Assembly: GCA_945643635.1 (NCBI GenBank)
Contig: CALZFC010000015.1
Span: 173,501-237,500 of the forward strand
Direction: 5' to 3'
Length of the DNA: 64,000 bases
DNA from: Allodiplogaster sudhausi
Taxonomy: Eukaryota > Nematoda > Chromadorea > Rhabditida > Diplogasteridae
Part shown: one piece after another, positions 12,118 to 28,143 of the stretch
How the letters are laid out: every line of letters begins with the position of its first letter
Numbering within the stretch: position 1 is the first letter of the stretch
Made by a program: the position numbers and the translations under genes
Notes under the pieces: model-generated
Seen by the model: the letters and a program-made list of their open reading frames with translations, nothing else
What the model was told of the DNA's origin: nothing
The model's database searches: none

Positions 12118-13996
12118 ATGGCGTTCCTTAACAAGGTTTATTTTAAGATTTCATATGTTTCACCGAAACGCAATCCCGAGTCTTTCCACTTTTCCTATAA
12201 TTTTCGCTTGTTGCCATGCGTATCCAGCGACATGGAAAGCGCCATTTTATATTCTTGCTTGTTGGAGTAATTCGAGAAAGACCCTGTTTTCTTCGTTATT
12301 TTCTTCCTTTCCATTGGCAACGGGTATAGACTCTTCCTTTTTTGCCATGCAAAGCTGAAGTCTGCATAATTTTGTGATTAATCGGAAAAAGTTCATAAAG
12401 TTGTCATGGCTTATGAAAGTAGAAGTGTTCTTTAAGGTTCGCATGTCGACGTTGTTGTCCGTGGCGGGCGGTGGCTTCCTCGCCGGCTCAACGGCTCTCT
12501 ATCTTGCGCAGAAGAGCATGCAACGTAAGGTTCGTAGTCAAGTTGTTAGAAGAAGGCCGTGCATGCACCTCCCCATCCCCTTCCAACTGGGCGATATTCA
12601 CCTTGTTGAACCCTTCTGGCTCTCACAAGATGCACCAGGGAATGAAACCCACTCTCGAGGACACAGCAAAATGGAAAGTCAAGATGGACCTGTCTAATCG
12701 ACAGTACCTTTTTCCCTATGGAATGCACCGAAGTCTTGAGTTGTATCCTCCAAGAGTTGTTCATCGAGCGAGCATTGAATTGATATGGAATTCAATTGTT
12801 TTATCAGAGGGTCTGTCGTCCTTTCTATCATGTGCCCGAATTAACGACCGCCGCAACTTCCACGAAAAATTTAATTATTAAAATCTTTTAAATAGTTTTG
12901 TTTAGTCTAACAATATGAGAAGAGAGACAATACTCGAATAGTCCTTCTAGGTAAGAAGTTTGCCGCACTACATCGAGAGCTTCAATATTGTGGCCAATCA
13001 CGAGAAGGCAAAGGTGATCTTTTAATGGTTTTTTTTTGCTACTTCTTCATGGGTGATTTCTAACAAGAATTTACTGCAACTTTATAGATTTTTTTAGTTC
13101 GATATAAAGTATTTCTTTTCCTCCACCTTAGGAAGCACTCGGTCCTCCGATCGAAGTAGGCGCTGTTGATCTTTCTGACAGAAGACACAATTTTGTCGAC
13201 AAGGCCACGAGCATGGTTGGCTTCTCGCCATTACTTGAACTGTTTAAACGAGCTTGAAAGTCGTTAACTCCTAACACGAAATGCCGACTCATTCAAGTAC
13301 CGTAGTCGTGGGCCGCGCGTTCTTGGCAATTTGCCAAGATCCTTGTTTCGAAACCTTTTCTATTAAAACATGCGTTTGATTGAGCGATTTCAAATTGGCG
13401 GTTTGCGTCCGTTTGGTGTATCATGAATATGCCGGCATATATTTTACGGCCGAACGACGAAATTTCACGCTTTTCGGTCATTTTTACGGCTGAACGACAA
13501 AATTTCACGCTTTTCGGTCATGATATGCTCGTCAATCCTATTTGGCCGTAATTTGGTCAGGGGACTAATGTTAAATCTAAAGTTCTGTATAAATCACTAA
13601 TATTTCCCTCATGATCAGGCGACTCTTTTCAGATGCAAATTACTCCTCTAACTTTTAGTTTAGTAAATTTAATTTTTGCTGATGCTTTCGCAAGCTCAAT
13701 TCACATATTCACAGAATCATCCTTATAGCAAAAAAATTGAGTTTTTGCCTCCTTTAAAGAACGAAAGTGTTATTATTCTCATCCTTTTTCTTAGGTTTCT
13801 TAATTTTATTTTAAAGAAACAGTACATTAGTATATAACGATATCTTACCTTGCTCTGCCATTCTTTCATAGACATTAGTCTGCTTTTTTTCCTTCAGCTT
13901 CTCGTCCCGGTAACCGGCTCAATTGCTGGCGGATACATGGAAGTCCGTGCTGTCCGCGAATCTCCTGAGGTGAGGTTCTCTCTATCTCTCTCTCTT

Positions 13997-14053
<57 letters not shown>

Positions 14054-14453
14054 TCTCTCTCTGTATCTGTCTCTCTCTCTCTCCCCTCTTTTTCTCTCTC
14101 TTTCTCTTCATCTCTCAACGCTTCCTCCGTCTCACTTTCTGATTATCCCCGTTGAATGACACATTGACCCAATGATTCTGAGAAAAAAAAGTTATGTAAA
14201 ATCTAAAATGAATAGTTACAAAGCAGCTTATGCTCGCATCTCTAAATACCATGCTCATGTTTCAGGCAAAAAACGGCGCGAGTTCAAAATTGAGTTTCTT
14301 TGGCTCCTGAAATACTTCTTATTCTAGGACCCCTTCTCGGCTGCGCTGATAAGGCTGCATCTGGACGAGGCCGTCGTCACCATCTACGACACGGGCAAGT
14401 GGCCGGAAACCGCTCTGCCGCCCCTCGACCCACAAACCAAGGCCGTAAAGTAG
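12118..14453 (+). CDS. COA1: COA1-family mitochondrial cytochrome oxidase assembly factor
   Basis: Six exons, all in phase 0: 12118-12135, 12437-12529, 12951-13013, 13132-13215, 13898-13969 and 14328-14453 (about 151 aa). The pattern is that of COA1/TIMM21-like inner-membrane proteins: a short N terminus, one hydrophobic segment in exon 2 (LLSVAGGGFLAGSTALYLA), then an EALGPPIEVGAVDLSD block (family LG-x-PI) and LLVPVTGSIAGGYMEVRA (family vPV-x-G-s...G). In other animals COA1 helps early COX1 and complex I assembly. The length is close to human COA1 (146 aa). Exon 1 codes for only six residues. Intron 2 contains sequence resembling an intronic patch near 23337 and a 21-base match to importin-like exon 5. 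Intron 4 contains an interspersed repeat (13264-13532). Intron 5 begins with a CT microsatellite directly after the donor. Confidence 0.8.
13264..13532 (+). repeat. Interspersed repeat, copy 1
   Basis: This stretch in the COA1-like intron matches 48772-49048 in reverse complement. Shared landmarks are an ...cctaacacgaaatgcc end, cttggcaatttgccaagatcc..., a double ttttacggcYgaacgac..., and ttcacgYttttcggtcat. A motif of about 50 bases is itself repeated near one end. Confidence 0.65.
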
Positions 14454-14644
14454 GAATTAGGAGTGGTCACGGGCCGTAAAATAGCAGAGAGCTTAACGGG
14501 CCGTAAAATAGGGCTAATAGGTTTCTTTTACATTTTTACTAGATGTAGAACTAATTCGATTACGCATGTGCACTGAATGAGTCACATGCCGACAGAAACT
14601 GTTATGTTTTAGCAGTGAATTCCTTCCTTTCCACCGTCGGTCCC

Positions 14645-14694
<50 letters not shown>

Positions 14695-14996
14695 CTCTAG
14701 GTTACTCTCGCTTTCACCCCACCCTCCCAAGTGCTCCTTTTAAATTGTCATTTCATTGATGGCAAGTGCCTTCTTCGCCTGAACTAAGCTCCAAGCAAGT
14801 CTTTCACACACTTTCTCTGTCTCCTATCTTCATCGTTTCTCTTTCTCTCCCTCCCCTCACCCCATTTCTAGCTTCTCTTATCATGAGATCGTTGTCATTT
14901 TGATGGACAGGACTAGCGGCATTTTCTTGGGCATTAGTTGGCGAGTGGTTGTCGTAGTATTTTCTGCTTTTAGTTATGGAGAAGTGGAGCAGGTCT

Positions 14997-15030
<34 letters not shown>

Positions 15031-15772
15031 GGAGAGACAGTGGGATATTGAGAAGCTTGGAGAGAGAGAGAGAGAGAGAAGTAAGAGCTGGAGCATAACG
15101 ATAGAGAGAGAGAGAGAGAACACGAACTGGATTCCCGCCCGGTTGTTATGCCGTGTCCGAATGTAAGTGGGTGAGGCGGGACCCGCTTTTCAACTCCTCT
15201 CTTCTTTCCTTTCCCAGTATCCTTAATTAAGTAAGCAACTGCCCCAAGCAGAGTTCTGATTTGATGCAGTGATTGTACAAAATAATATTTGTTGCTAGGA
15301 AATCATTTCTTTCATTCATTTCCTCCCACCGCTCAATTTTGTTGTTTCTTGTTGATTTATTCGCAAAAAAAACAATAAAGTATTCGATTGAAATAATCAT
15401 GACTTTTTTGATCGGTTTGAGACCGGAGATTCTTATTTGGCTGCTATCATAGTGAATTGAGAAGGATTATGAAATATATTTTGTCAAGTTTTTTTTGTTT
15501 GTTAAGATATCTACTATCCTATCCTCCTTTCATTAATTTAGACTTTCTGGAATTTTTATTACCCTTTTTTGAGTTTCTCCTTGTTCCTCGCCTTCTTTTC
15601 TTCTGTTTTCATGCCCTGGAATGATGGGATTCAGGGTCGATCGGGTACCGGGCCGGGACCTACGAGAGACCCGGAAGGCAGCCCTCCCCCTCTCTCATCC
15701 ACCGTAACCGGGATCAGAGATTCCGCTTGAGACCCCGAGGGGGAGCGAGAGAGAAGACGGCTACCCTTCCCG
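14454..15772. other. Intergenic spacer with CT and GA tracts
   Basis: It holds (CT)n at about 14648-14696, three GA tracts at about 15001-15027, 15061-15079 and 15102-15119, and G/C-richer sequence at 15620-15770 just before the TMEM68-like start codon. No supportable ORF. Confidence 0.6.
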
Positions 15773-17151
15773 ATGTCCACCTCTTCCTCTTCTGCTGCCG
15801 CCAATGCCATCTCGTCAGCTTTGACAGCCGTCGCAGAGTTCGAGTGGCCTCAGGCCATCCGACCTCACGTCGAGGTTAGAGAGATGCAGAGAGAGATGAG
15901 AAAGAGTGAGGAGGGAACAGAGAAAGAGAGAGAGGAAGAGGGAACAGAGAAAGCGAGAGAGAGAGAGGGGCGAATAGAGAAAGAGGAAAAAATGGTAGAG
16001 AGATATTAAGAGTGGAGAGAGAGAGAGAGAGAGTGAGAGAACAAACAAAGATGAAATGGGAGAATTGGAGGAAGAGAAGAATGGAAGAGGAAACTCTTAG
16101 AATGGGATTTAGAACATGAAATTGGTAGATATCGGGGAAAATTGAGGATCTTTTTCGTGAAGAGAGAGGAATGGATATTGAATGTAAACTTTCCATTGGA
16201 AAGTGATGAAAGTGATAAATATAGTTGTTTGAAAGGCATACTGAGGAGGGTTATCAGTGCAGACCATCAGGTGATAAGTGAAGAAAGAAAAAAAATGCTT
16301 CTTCGCTTTCATTTGTTTGCGAGCGCGAGATTTACTGTATAAAAATACCTTATTTTGCAAGATAATTACTTTGCTACTCTTGTTTTCGGTTTTCATTTGT
16401 TGTTATACTCCGCTATTTTCTGCTTGCTGGTTCGTTCCTGGGATGCTGGCCTGGCTTCTTTTTTGTACTCGCTCAAATTTCTTCATTTTTCTTTTCTAGA
16501 ACTTAGGAGAAGTAAGTATTTGAATATATCAATGATGTGCTCTAAACTTTTGTTGGATTTGAAATGTCTTAATTTAGGTGCTCCTGCTGTGGATGACGTG
16601 GGGAATCGAACATATCGACTTTGATTATCTCGAAGTGAGTTAAAACCATTTTTGCAGTTTGTTCACGCTATTATTATAATTTACTGTTATTATTTATTGA
16701 CAATTTTTTTCATCTTCTGAATGCTAGAAGATTTCTCTCTTATCACTTGGAATAAAAAAAGATGGGTATATACTTGTGCCCGTAAGCTCAGTTCTATTAG
16801 AATTTAATTTTGTCTCTGTAACAAAACATTTTTTTTTTTCTAAATTTGTTGAATTTTGGAAAGATGAAGCAGCCAACGTTAATGTTCCTTAGTAAACGTA
16901 TTTTTCCATCGATGCCTTAGCACCCTTCAAGTATTTTGAGGCGCATACCTTCGTATTTCTTGAAGCTCCTGACTTATTATTTATTTTGCTCCTGCTATAT
17001 CCTCTCCCCTCTCTCCGTTATCTCTCTCTCTTTCACTCTTTATCTCGCTCTCTCTATGCTTCTTCTTCGCATTCTCTGCCATTCTCTATCCACCTGACAT
17101 ATCGCTTTCATTCCTTTTATTTCCGCTTTAGAGTCACGCGCCCTTCCCTCG

Positions 17152-17196
<45 letters not shown>

Positions 17197-20100
17197 GCTG
17201 TAGCAGTTTCCTCCTTCTGCCCAATGAGCAAACTTCATACGGAAAAATGCACACGCACAAACAATGTTCCTATTGCCGGGAAATGTGAACAATCGATTGA
17301 TGTAGTCTGGTGTTAGGAGAGACAGAAGTTGAAGAGAGAGAGAGAGAGAGAAGAGAGATACGTAGTTGAGAGAGAAAGAAAGGAGAATGAGAAATAGAGA
17401 CATTGGAAGACAGCGGGAGAGCGCCCGTTTCTATCCTGACAAGGAGCTCAGCTTTTTTATTCCCTCTACTTTTCACCTTGCCTCGCGCCTTCTCCAAACA
17501 GAAGCGAAATTGCAACTTACCAAGCGAATGCCTCGTAGATGTCAATTAGAAGAAGCCCTTTCTCGTAGCCCAGAATCATCCATGAAGCCATGGAGGTTAT
17601 TATTTATTTATTTAGTTATTTTAGGACTCTAATATTCTTGTCTATATGGATCTACATTTATTTTAATATAGACATAATGAATGGCGAATTAATGTAATCA
17701 TTCTCGGTCACCTTTTCTTCAGTACCTCCTCTGGCTCTTCCTGCCCTTCATAATTCTCCTGGCCGTGCCCATTCTTCTCGTCCTTTTCATCTATGGTTGC
17801 GTCATCTTTCTACATGTCTACCGGTTTCGGTGAGTTCTTTAAAAATATTTTAGAATTTATTTTGCTTTAATTTTTATTACACTTTTTCGGAGATGTAATT
17901 TTTCCCACTTTCATTATATTTTTTAGAAGCTAATATCGATTTTAAAAGTAAAAAGGGAGTAATTACTTCGTTAGGAAATTATTCGCATAAATGTGGCATC
18001 GTCTTTGATAGAAATCGCATCGTGGAGGAGCTGCACACTGGGTACTGGAACGGCGCACGCATCGCCATTGCTTCCTTCTGGGACGGAGTCGGCCACATCT
18101 GGCATGGTTAGAAGATGGGTTACTGTAAAAATGGGATACTGTAGAAGTGGGAGGGTTACTGTAGGATTGGAGACTGCAAAAGTGAGATACGGAAGAGTAG
18201 ATATGAGATTATTCTCAGCATACATTCCACAATTGTGCCGTGATCAGAAAGAATTTTGGTAAGCAAGTATTTTTCTCCCTTTTTTGGTAAATCCAGTCAT
18301 CACGCTTTAATATTATAAGAGACCTATTGCATTTTCCCCTCAGGTTTTAATATTTGATATCGTACAGCAGCGTGTGTAAATGCCATTAGCTCTGAGTCGT
18401 ACAAGTTCTTCTGGTTTTCAGGATACGAAGTACGTGGACTCGAAAACATTCCTGACGAAGGACCGGCCCTTCTCATATACTTTCACGGTTAGAAGGTTTT
18501 TTTTTGTATGAAAGTATTTTCTCATTGATCTGAAATTTTGATTGATGGTCAGAAGGAAAACCTTGCAAGCCTGCTGTATTGTATTGTCTAGGCTGCCTTC
18601 CTCTCGATGTCTACTACATGATTGCCAAATGTGTCCTGCACAAGAATCGAAGTCTCCACTGCGTCGGCGACAAGTTCATCTTTCGAATTCCTGGTGATAA
18701 ATTTAATTTTTTAATTGGATTAATTAGCCTCCTAAAGGCTTAATTTTAAATAGTTTCAGTTCCTATATAATTTTTTCTTCACATTTCTGGTGTACATATT
18801 GTGATCCATGATTTACTTGTCCCTTTGTAAAGTTCTTTTCTTCTAGTTAGGTTTGAGATTTTTACCTTTTATTCTTTACCTTTTTTATAATTGTAATAAT
18901 GAATATTTAAAATTGGCGCCGTTTGCAGGCTGGGGTCTCCTGACGAAAGTGTTCTCTATCACGCCTGGCTCGGTGGATGATTGTGTCGCGAGTCTGAATG
19001 AAGGAAACCTTCTTTGCATTGCACCAGGCAAATCGTAGAAATGATATCTTATGTAATGTCAATTGGATCTTTTGACTACTTTATTCGATGACAAGGGCTA
19101 TGATAACTTATGTTTTTTTTATAAAAATTAATTGGACTCGAGAAATTAAAGAAAATGTGTGTCACACATTATGTGTGATTAGTATTTGCATCGGGCAAAA
19201 AGGCGCGAATTTAGATTTTGGCTCCTTTAAGGAGGAGTTCGCGAGGCTCTGTTCTCTGACCCGCGGCTCTACGACATTATGTGGGGCAAGCGACTCGGCT
19301 TTGCAAGGGTGGTCATCGGATCCAAAACGGTTCGTTCTCTTTCTTTTTCCTAATTAAACACCGTATTCATCCTACAGTATACCTTGTGAAAGTTAAAACA
19401 TAAATTATTTTTCTGTATTGCTTTACTATTGCCTGCATATTACTATGAATTTTTTAATCGCGTATTCGAAATGCTAATTTAGAAGGAACTGTATTTGTGT
19501 GATGTGACTGCGCAATGCATGGCCAACTTTTTAGCCAGTCATTCCGATGTTCACGGAGAACTCCCGCGAGTCTTTCCGCACCCCCGAATGGGGGAGATCC
19601 TTCTTCCGCTGGGTCTACGAGAAGACCAAGGTTCGATAGATTCTCCTTTGTCCGTGCCAATCTACAAAGATCACAAGTGAAAAATATTAATTTTTGTTTT
19701 GCATTTTAGAAGACTAAATTCGAGATGTAATAGAGATAATTCGCATCTTTTTTTGTTTTACATTTTGGCCTTCTTGTTCTGGTATCGGTAGTAGTAGTAG
19801 TGTAAAGCTACAAGCACTATTTTTCTCTACCCATATACATTAAAGACAATTCAAGATTGTGAATGTATATGTATTTGCTTAAAAAGGATCTTCCTGTTAT
19901 CGATGACGTCACTCCTTGCAGATTCCGCTGTGTCCTATCTACGGTGGCTTCCCTGTTAAGATGATCACTCATCTCGGACGGCCCATGTACTTTGACTACG
20001 ACAACGTCACTCCTGAAGAGGTTTGTGGTTCAGTTTTTTTAAACTTAATTTTTTTCATGTGTATGTCTAGTGCAAATGGTGGTGCGCTAGGTGCTATAAA

Positions 20101-21061
20101 TATCCGGGTGACCTCCGACGTACGCGCGCAAAATGTCATTTTCAGGTAGCTAAACTCCATTTTAGTGTAATCTATACGGTGGACGAGAAAGTTTTAATGT
20201 CTTTAACACCAACAGAAAGCAAATTGAATTTCGCGCAAGTGTGTGTTTATTATTTGATGTGTTGGCCAATCTCTATCCTCTCTTTGATATGTCCTATGAA
20301 AAATCAGGGCACAAAATATACTTAAATACATTATTTAAGTTCAAAAAATATACAATATTATTCAATTTTTTTCATTTTAAAACAAGCTTGATTTAATTTT
20401 GCGTTTCAAATTTATTGAATAAATTTTTCCTTTTTAAATTCAGGTTCGCAAGCAGATCAAGCGAGAAGTGCGGAGTCTCATCAAGCAGAACCAGCAACTG
20501 CCAGGCAGCATCTTCAGGGGCATGATGCAGCGATTCTATGACAAGAGGAAACGAACGACACCCGAGGAGATGGTGGGTGATGTAATGCGCACTTGAATTA
20601 TGCATTACAGTACTCCGCAATAGAATTGTGAAATACGCCCACGATAAGATTAAGAACGGATTAACAAGTTGTCTGTCATACTTGCAATTACTTTTATACA
20701 TGCCAGGTTGTGTAACATGAAATATGTTGAATACTAGGCAGAGGTCATGAACTCATAAAATGTAGATGATCCTGTATGAATCGGTCAATGTTAGCCAATT
20801 AAAGAATGAATTTGACGTGTAATTCCTGTATTATTATTAATAGTTAATATTTTGTAGATTAAAGTAATGATTTGATATCAGCCAATGCAGGAGCTGCTAC
20901 GTAACGGGCACCACGGGCCGGATGCGAGAGGAGCAGCAATCGCTGGCGATGAGAGAGGAGAAGTCTCCTTTTCATCCCAGAGAAGAGAGATCGACGATGA
21001 GAGCCAGCCTCCCATAAAATCGGCGCTGCCGGAAGTGAACGAGGCAGAGACTAGTGCGTAA
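15773..21061 (+). CDS. TMEM68: TMEM68-like membrane acyltransferase
   Basis: Twelve exons join in frame to 406 aa: 15773-15874, 16578-16634, 17723-17829, 18012-18106, 18422-18487, 18592-18693, 18929-19027, 19232-19329, 19535-19630, 19922-20020, 20444-20572 and 20891-21061. The product belongs to the PlsC-type glycerolipid acyltransferases. Two hydrophobic segments lie in exons 2-3. These are followed by ARIAIASFWDGVGHIWHGYE, the catalytic His-Asp region YFHGCLPLDVYYM, an APGGVREALFSD block, a VIPMFTENSRE block and PIYGGFPVKM. The order and wording match vertebrate TMEM68 (ER, mono-/diacylglycerol acyltransferase). It is longer than human TMEM68 (324 aa) because of a Ser-rich N terminus and a hydrophilic C-terminal tail. 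Intron 7 starts with GC (CAG/gcaaat), the only way to keep the conserved PGGVREA block in frame. Confidence 0.92.
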
Positions 21062-22339
21062 AGGATCGATTATTCCGTTATTTTGCCCGCTCTTCTATTC
21101 CTTCCCCTTTCACCAGAATTCCTCTCAAATTTGATTACCCTCCCTCAGTTACTCTATCCTAAATACTTGGCTTCGAATGGCTGTAGAATACTAGAGCCTA
21201 ATTTTTGTGAACTCACTCAACCGACACCCATTTCTCTCCCCGCGCCCCAGCTCCATCAAATATCTTTCGGGCTGTCATACTAGACAACTCACTCTCTCAA
21301 GCATTTTTGTAATTAGAACATTTGTAGCATGCTTACTGTACATTTTTCTCGTTTTTTTTTTGTCACACTTTCCAATATTCATAGCTCAAAAAGACGTTGA
21401 TTTCGGCAGTTATCCACGGGAAGTTTCGAGCTTTTAGAGATATGAATGAATACAAAGAGATATGCTTTCTGATGATGATCAACTCCGCCTTGTGCAGCTT
21501 CCTCCTCCGTGTTTGTTGTGATAGAAAATTGTATCAAAATTCCCAAAACGCATGATATTCATTATGCTTCGACATAAGTTGTTCACCAACGGTGAATCCT
21601 CTGAGCTCTTCCCTTCTCTCGTCTTCACCACTTGCTAAACTAGTGCACTCAACTTCAACGAACCATCCCAACTATTGCCTACTTGCCAGATTTTCTTCAC
21701 TTGCTGATATGTATTCTTTTCTATCTTCTAAAGAGAATAAAATGTAACCTTCTAAAGTCCACTAGTGATTCTTTTGCAAATAGATAGGTGTACCGTTATA
21801 CTACTAAACCCTACATAGCAAAGCATTTTTTTTTCCTATCATTTACTACGTGTAATAAATAAATATGTTCACCTCTCTTAATCTGCGGCTTAACAAGACA
21901 AACTGGCATTGACTTTCATTGGAAAGTTTTGCATATGACCTGATCCAATTCACTGTATTTTACAGGCTTGGTAAAAATTTACAGACCGAGAGTAGTACGA
22001 TCAATAAGCAAATATAGTTAAAACGGGCACATTTGGGGGAAATTGTTTTATATAATAAAACAATTAAAAAACGATAAAACAAGGTAGACTACAACAAGTG
22101 CCACCCGTTTGTGGTGTGCACACGTAGAGATACCATTCCGGGGAGAGACGGGAAAGGGGCACTCCAAAATAGCCTTACGATTAGCAATACTCGTTAGGTG
22201 TAGAACAAGCATTAGGGAACAAGGGAGTTAGGGTTAAATGGGGATTTAGCTCTAATGGCAGGACAATAGTACAGAAGTCGTAGCAAAAGGGATAAGTCAA
22301 GCGGTTAGGCTTAAGACTATGGAAAAGAACTGTGGGCGC
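21062..22339. other. Convergent intergenic region
   Basis: It lies between the 3' end of the TMEM68-like gene (+) and the 3' end of the - strand gene at 22340. Unique, A/T-rich sequence; I see no supportable gene. Confidence 0.6.
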
Positions 22340-25197
<2,858 letters not shown>

Positions 25198-25302
25198 CTC
25201 GGATTGGTCCTTTAAAGTTGCTCTTTTCATTCTTCCGTTCACTTAGTCAATTATCTCTTATTATATAATAGCTGCTTAAATATTTACTGTACTAGTCTTA
25301 AG
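25198..25302 (-). promoter_or_regulatory. Operon-like intercistronic region with candidate trans-splice acceptor
   Basis: Only 105 bases separate the stop of the 25303-26822 gene from the next ATG. Read on the - strand it contains an A/T-rich stretch with ATAATAAGAG (a possible polyadenylation signal variant) and, 12 bases before the ATG, an acceptor-like aactttaaag/g. This is the layout of SL2-type trans-splicing in rhabditid worms; the role here is inference. Confidence 0.4.
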
Positions 25303-26822
25303 CTAAGGCAGCTTGCTAACCGTGCAACGCTGACTGCGTCCGCGAACCCGACGAGTCTCGGTTGCGGCCTTGCTTTCTGCTGCCTCCTCTGTCGTAGCCT
25401 CCTTCGGGATGGCGCTCGTGATGCCTTCGAGGTCTTCTGCAAGGACGACGGCGTCTCTGGTCGCGTCTTCGACGAGTTCGGAAGTGGCCTCCGGATAGCG
25501 GGCCTCCTCCACTACGCCGTCCGCTAAGAATCAAGAATCAAAGGACGTTGAGAACTCAAATCTCTTACAACAAAAAAAAGTGCATACCAAGTCCTGATAT
25601 TAAAGGAACTATCCATGGAGTTTAGAAGCCGCGTGTGAAAAACTAACGTTTGAATTCGCGCATGATATTGTAAAAAGTTTTCGCGGTATGCTAGCACAGT
25701 ATCCATCACTACAAACTAGACTTTGTGAGCCTTTTTCTCTCTGCCTCTCTTCTTTTCCTTCGAATCTCAAGAGTGGCTTGCCGCTTCGCACCTAGTTTTC
25801 ACCTTCTCTCTGATAGAATGAGGGTGTGCATGCGGAGAAAGTAGGCAAGGGGTGATGACGTCACTCCCTAAATTCTACAGTACTGCGTATGGAAAATGTG
25901 GTTTTTCTCCTCAGCACCCCTTCAGGACGCATTCTCACTTTTCCTAATGATGTTTCTAGTTGAACCGGATAGTATTAAGAGAAAATTCAGCAACATTGTA
26001 ATCTCCATGGACAGCTCCTTTAAATACTCATAAGTATCATAGCAAGAAGTCTTTTTAAAAAATTCAAAAATGATGATGTAAGTGGGTGATTTTTCTAGAA
26101 CTCGGGAGTATAGAATGGAATAGATGAGAGCGCGAGAGGAGATGAGACTTCGCTCGTTCACTTCTCCAATAGCTCTTAAACCACTGACAACTTCTCCTCA
26201 TCAAGCACCTTCCGGTCTTCCACGGCCGAAATTAAATGGCAAACTACCTCCTATCCTAATCCACGACTCAAATCCAGCTCACCAGTTTCATCAGCCAGGG
26301 CAGGAGGAGGCCGGACGGCCTCGCTGATCAGCTTCCACGACCTCAGCACGGGCATCTTTTCGCCAGCCTCGCCCTCCAGGAAGGTCACGTTAGACCACGG
26401 AGCCAGGTCAACACTACGGGCAGGGTCCTGTCAAGAACACAAAACATTCTTGGCACTTTTATTCCTGTTTTTTTTTTACATGACCTTATTAATTGAAGAA
26501 TGTATTCGCTAAAGGCAATAGAAAAAGGTTAAGTGACGACTAAAGCCTAAAAAAGAAGAATCCGCTTTCACGCGGTTCAAAGAATCGAGTTTCGTATATT
26601 ATTCGAATGCTCTGATTGAGCAAATAACGAATCTTTGGAGGGTTTGGTGCATTTAGAAAAAAATATATAAACTGATAGGGCCCAAACATCGTCAGGTGCT
26701 GGGGTGAGTCCGAGCGGGAGCGTCGTGTCGAGGTCGGCGACGGCGGTGGAGATGGCCGGAGAGGACTCGTCGAAGAGCGCAGCAGCAACGTGCTCCAGCG
26801 AATCGTTCCACTCTTGAGACAT
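25303..26822 (-). CDS. Unrecognised acidic Ala/Glu-rich protein, upstream gene of an operon-like pair
   Basis: Three - strand exons join in phase to 166 aa: 26822-26688, 26427-26283 and 25523-25303. Exon 1 is acidic and helical (SLEHVAAALFDESSPAIST). Exon 2 contains WSNVTFLEGEAGEKMPVLRS. Exon 3 is a run of Glu/Ala/Thr-rich sequence ending in a basic patch (TRRVRGRSQRCTVSKLP). No membrane span or signal peptide is evident. The short exon 1 donor (GAT/gtttgg) is weak. I do not recognise a family; low sequence complexity in exon 3 suggests a disordered tail. Confidence 0.65.
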
Positions 26823-28143
26823 CGTACGGGGAGAGAGCTGGAAGTGGAGAGGAAGAGGAGGATCTTCTCTTAAAAGAGATCTAAGGATACTAACGACATC
26901 GGAAAAATAGGCACAAAGTATGGCTTGATGATGCGCAAACAGAGTTAATGATAAAAGATATTTCGAAACGGAAATGGGAAATATCAGGGCAAACAAGTAC
27001 ATTATTAATACATAACAATAAATAACGCGGCGATAGTTCACTTGGCCGCGAAGATTCTCGATAAATAAGCATTGATAAGAGCAGCACGGTGGGTCAACTC
27101 AGTGCAAAAGTGGGCTTTCAGAACTGCTGGCATTTTGCCACAGTAAGACAGGGAAATATGAGTTTCCAATGGGGCACCAGTTTGAATATTTTTGCGGGAA
27201 ACATTTCGAGAACAATGATAAACGGTTGCCGATATTCGGTGCGTACCATATAACCGTTTCTGTGAGCGCACTCACCTTCGCACTAATATTGCTGAAAGAC
27301 CGCCTTGACCCACCGTGAGCAGTAAGAGAAGAAGGCAGAGAACAACGGCTGGACGACAGCCACGAAACAAGGAAATGAAAGAAGGAGAACTGTTTGTGAA
27401 TGATCAAATGAAAGTTGAGGTGGCGAGGGAGAGGCAGCTGAGAAGTCTTCATCTCTCGCATGTCTGCTCTCTCCTCATTCTTCACGCTCACTAGTAGACA
27501 TCCGATAGATCAAAGCGGCATCCGCCAAGCGCGGTGACACCATTTCTAGCCAACAAGGGCATAGAATGTCAGCGCCCACTTGCCAATTCCAAGAAGCAAA
27601 ATCTCACGAGTTCGCAAGACCAGCATAACGCTTCAAACGATATAAATACCGCTTACACACAAACGAAGAAAACAACAAAAAGGCTGTTTGACACGATCAC
27701 GGCCAAAAAGCTGTGCGATAGGAAAGCCAAATTTGAAATGAAAGCGGAATTTTAGTGACAACTGTAGTGGTCCTGTTTTGTGAACAGCTCCATCCATAGT
27801 ATCCATTCCAGTCTTGGTTGTCCCTATAATTACCCTTTTCTTTGCTTGAAATTTAAAGAATATTACCAGTTCATTCTTTCTTCATCTTTTCTTTCTGAAT
27901 TAAATAAAGACCATGACGTCTGTTGTTTCTTTCAAGTCTTCTATCTCTCTGACTCTGTCGCTGTCTCTTTCTCTCTCTCTCTTGTATTCGTTGATGTATA
28001 TATTCTCGAAAGAATATATTCTCTGTTACTCTCTATTGTACTCCATCTGATTCTGCGCTTCCTTCCTGCGCTTTCCCTCTCTCTTTCCCCGTGGCTCTCT
28101 CTCTCTCCCACTCTGTCAGACTTTCTCTCTCATTGCTTCGTAG
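26823..28143. other. Divergent region, no clear gene
   Basis: It lies between the starts of the - strand operon-like pair and the + strand exons at 28144. Two frames are open (27099-27491 on -, 27534-27755 on +) but have no family signal, no convincing splice context and no start context. The frame upstream of 28144 is open over a CT-rich tract (27950-28135). It may contain missing 5' exons of the gene at 28144-28956. Confidence 0.45.

Noticed and set aside
27099..27491. 130-codon - strand ORF upstream of the operon-like pair
   Set aside because: The composition is unremarkable, and there is no family signal or splice context; it is likely chance in the promoter region.
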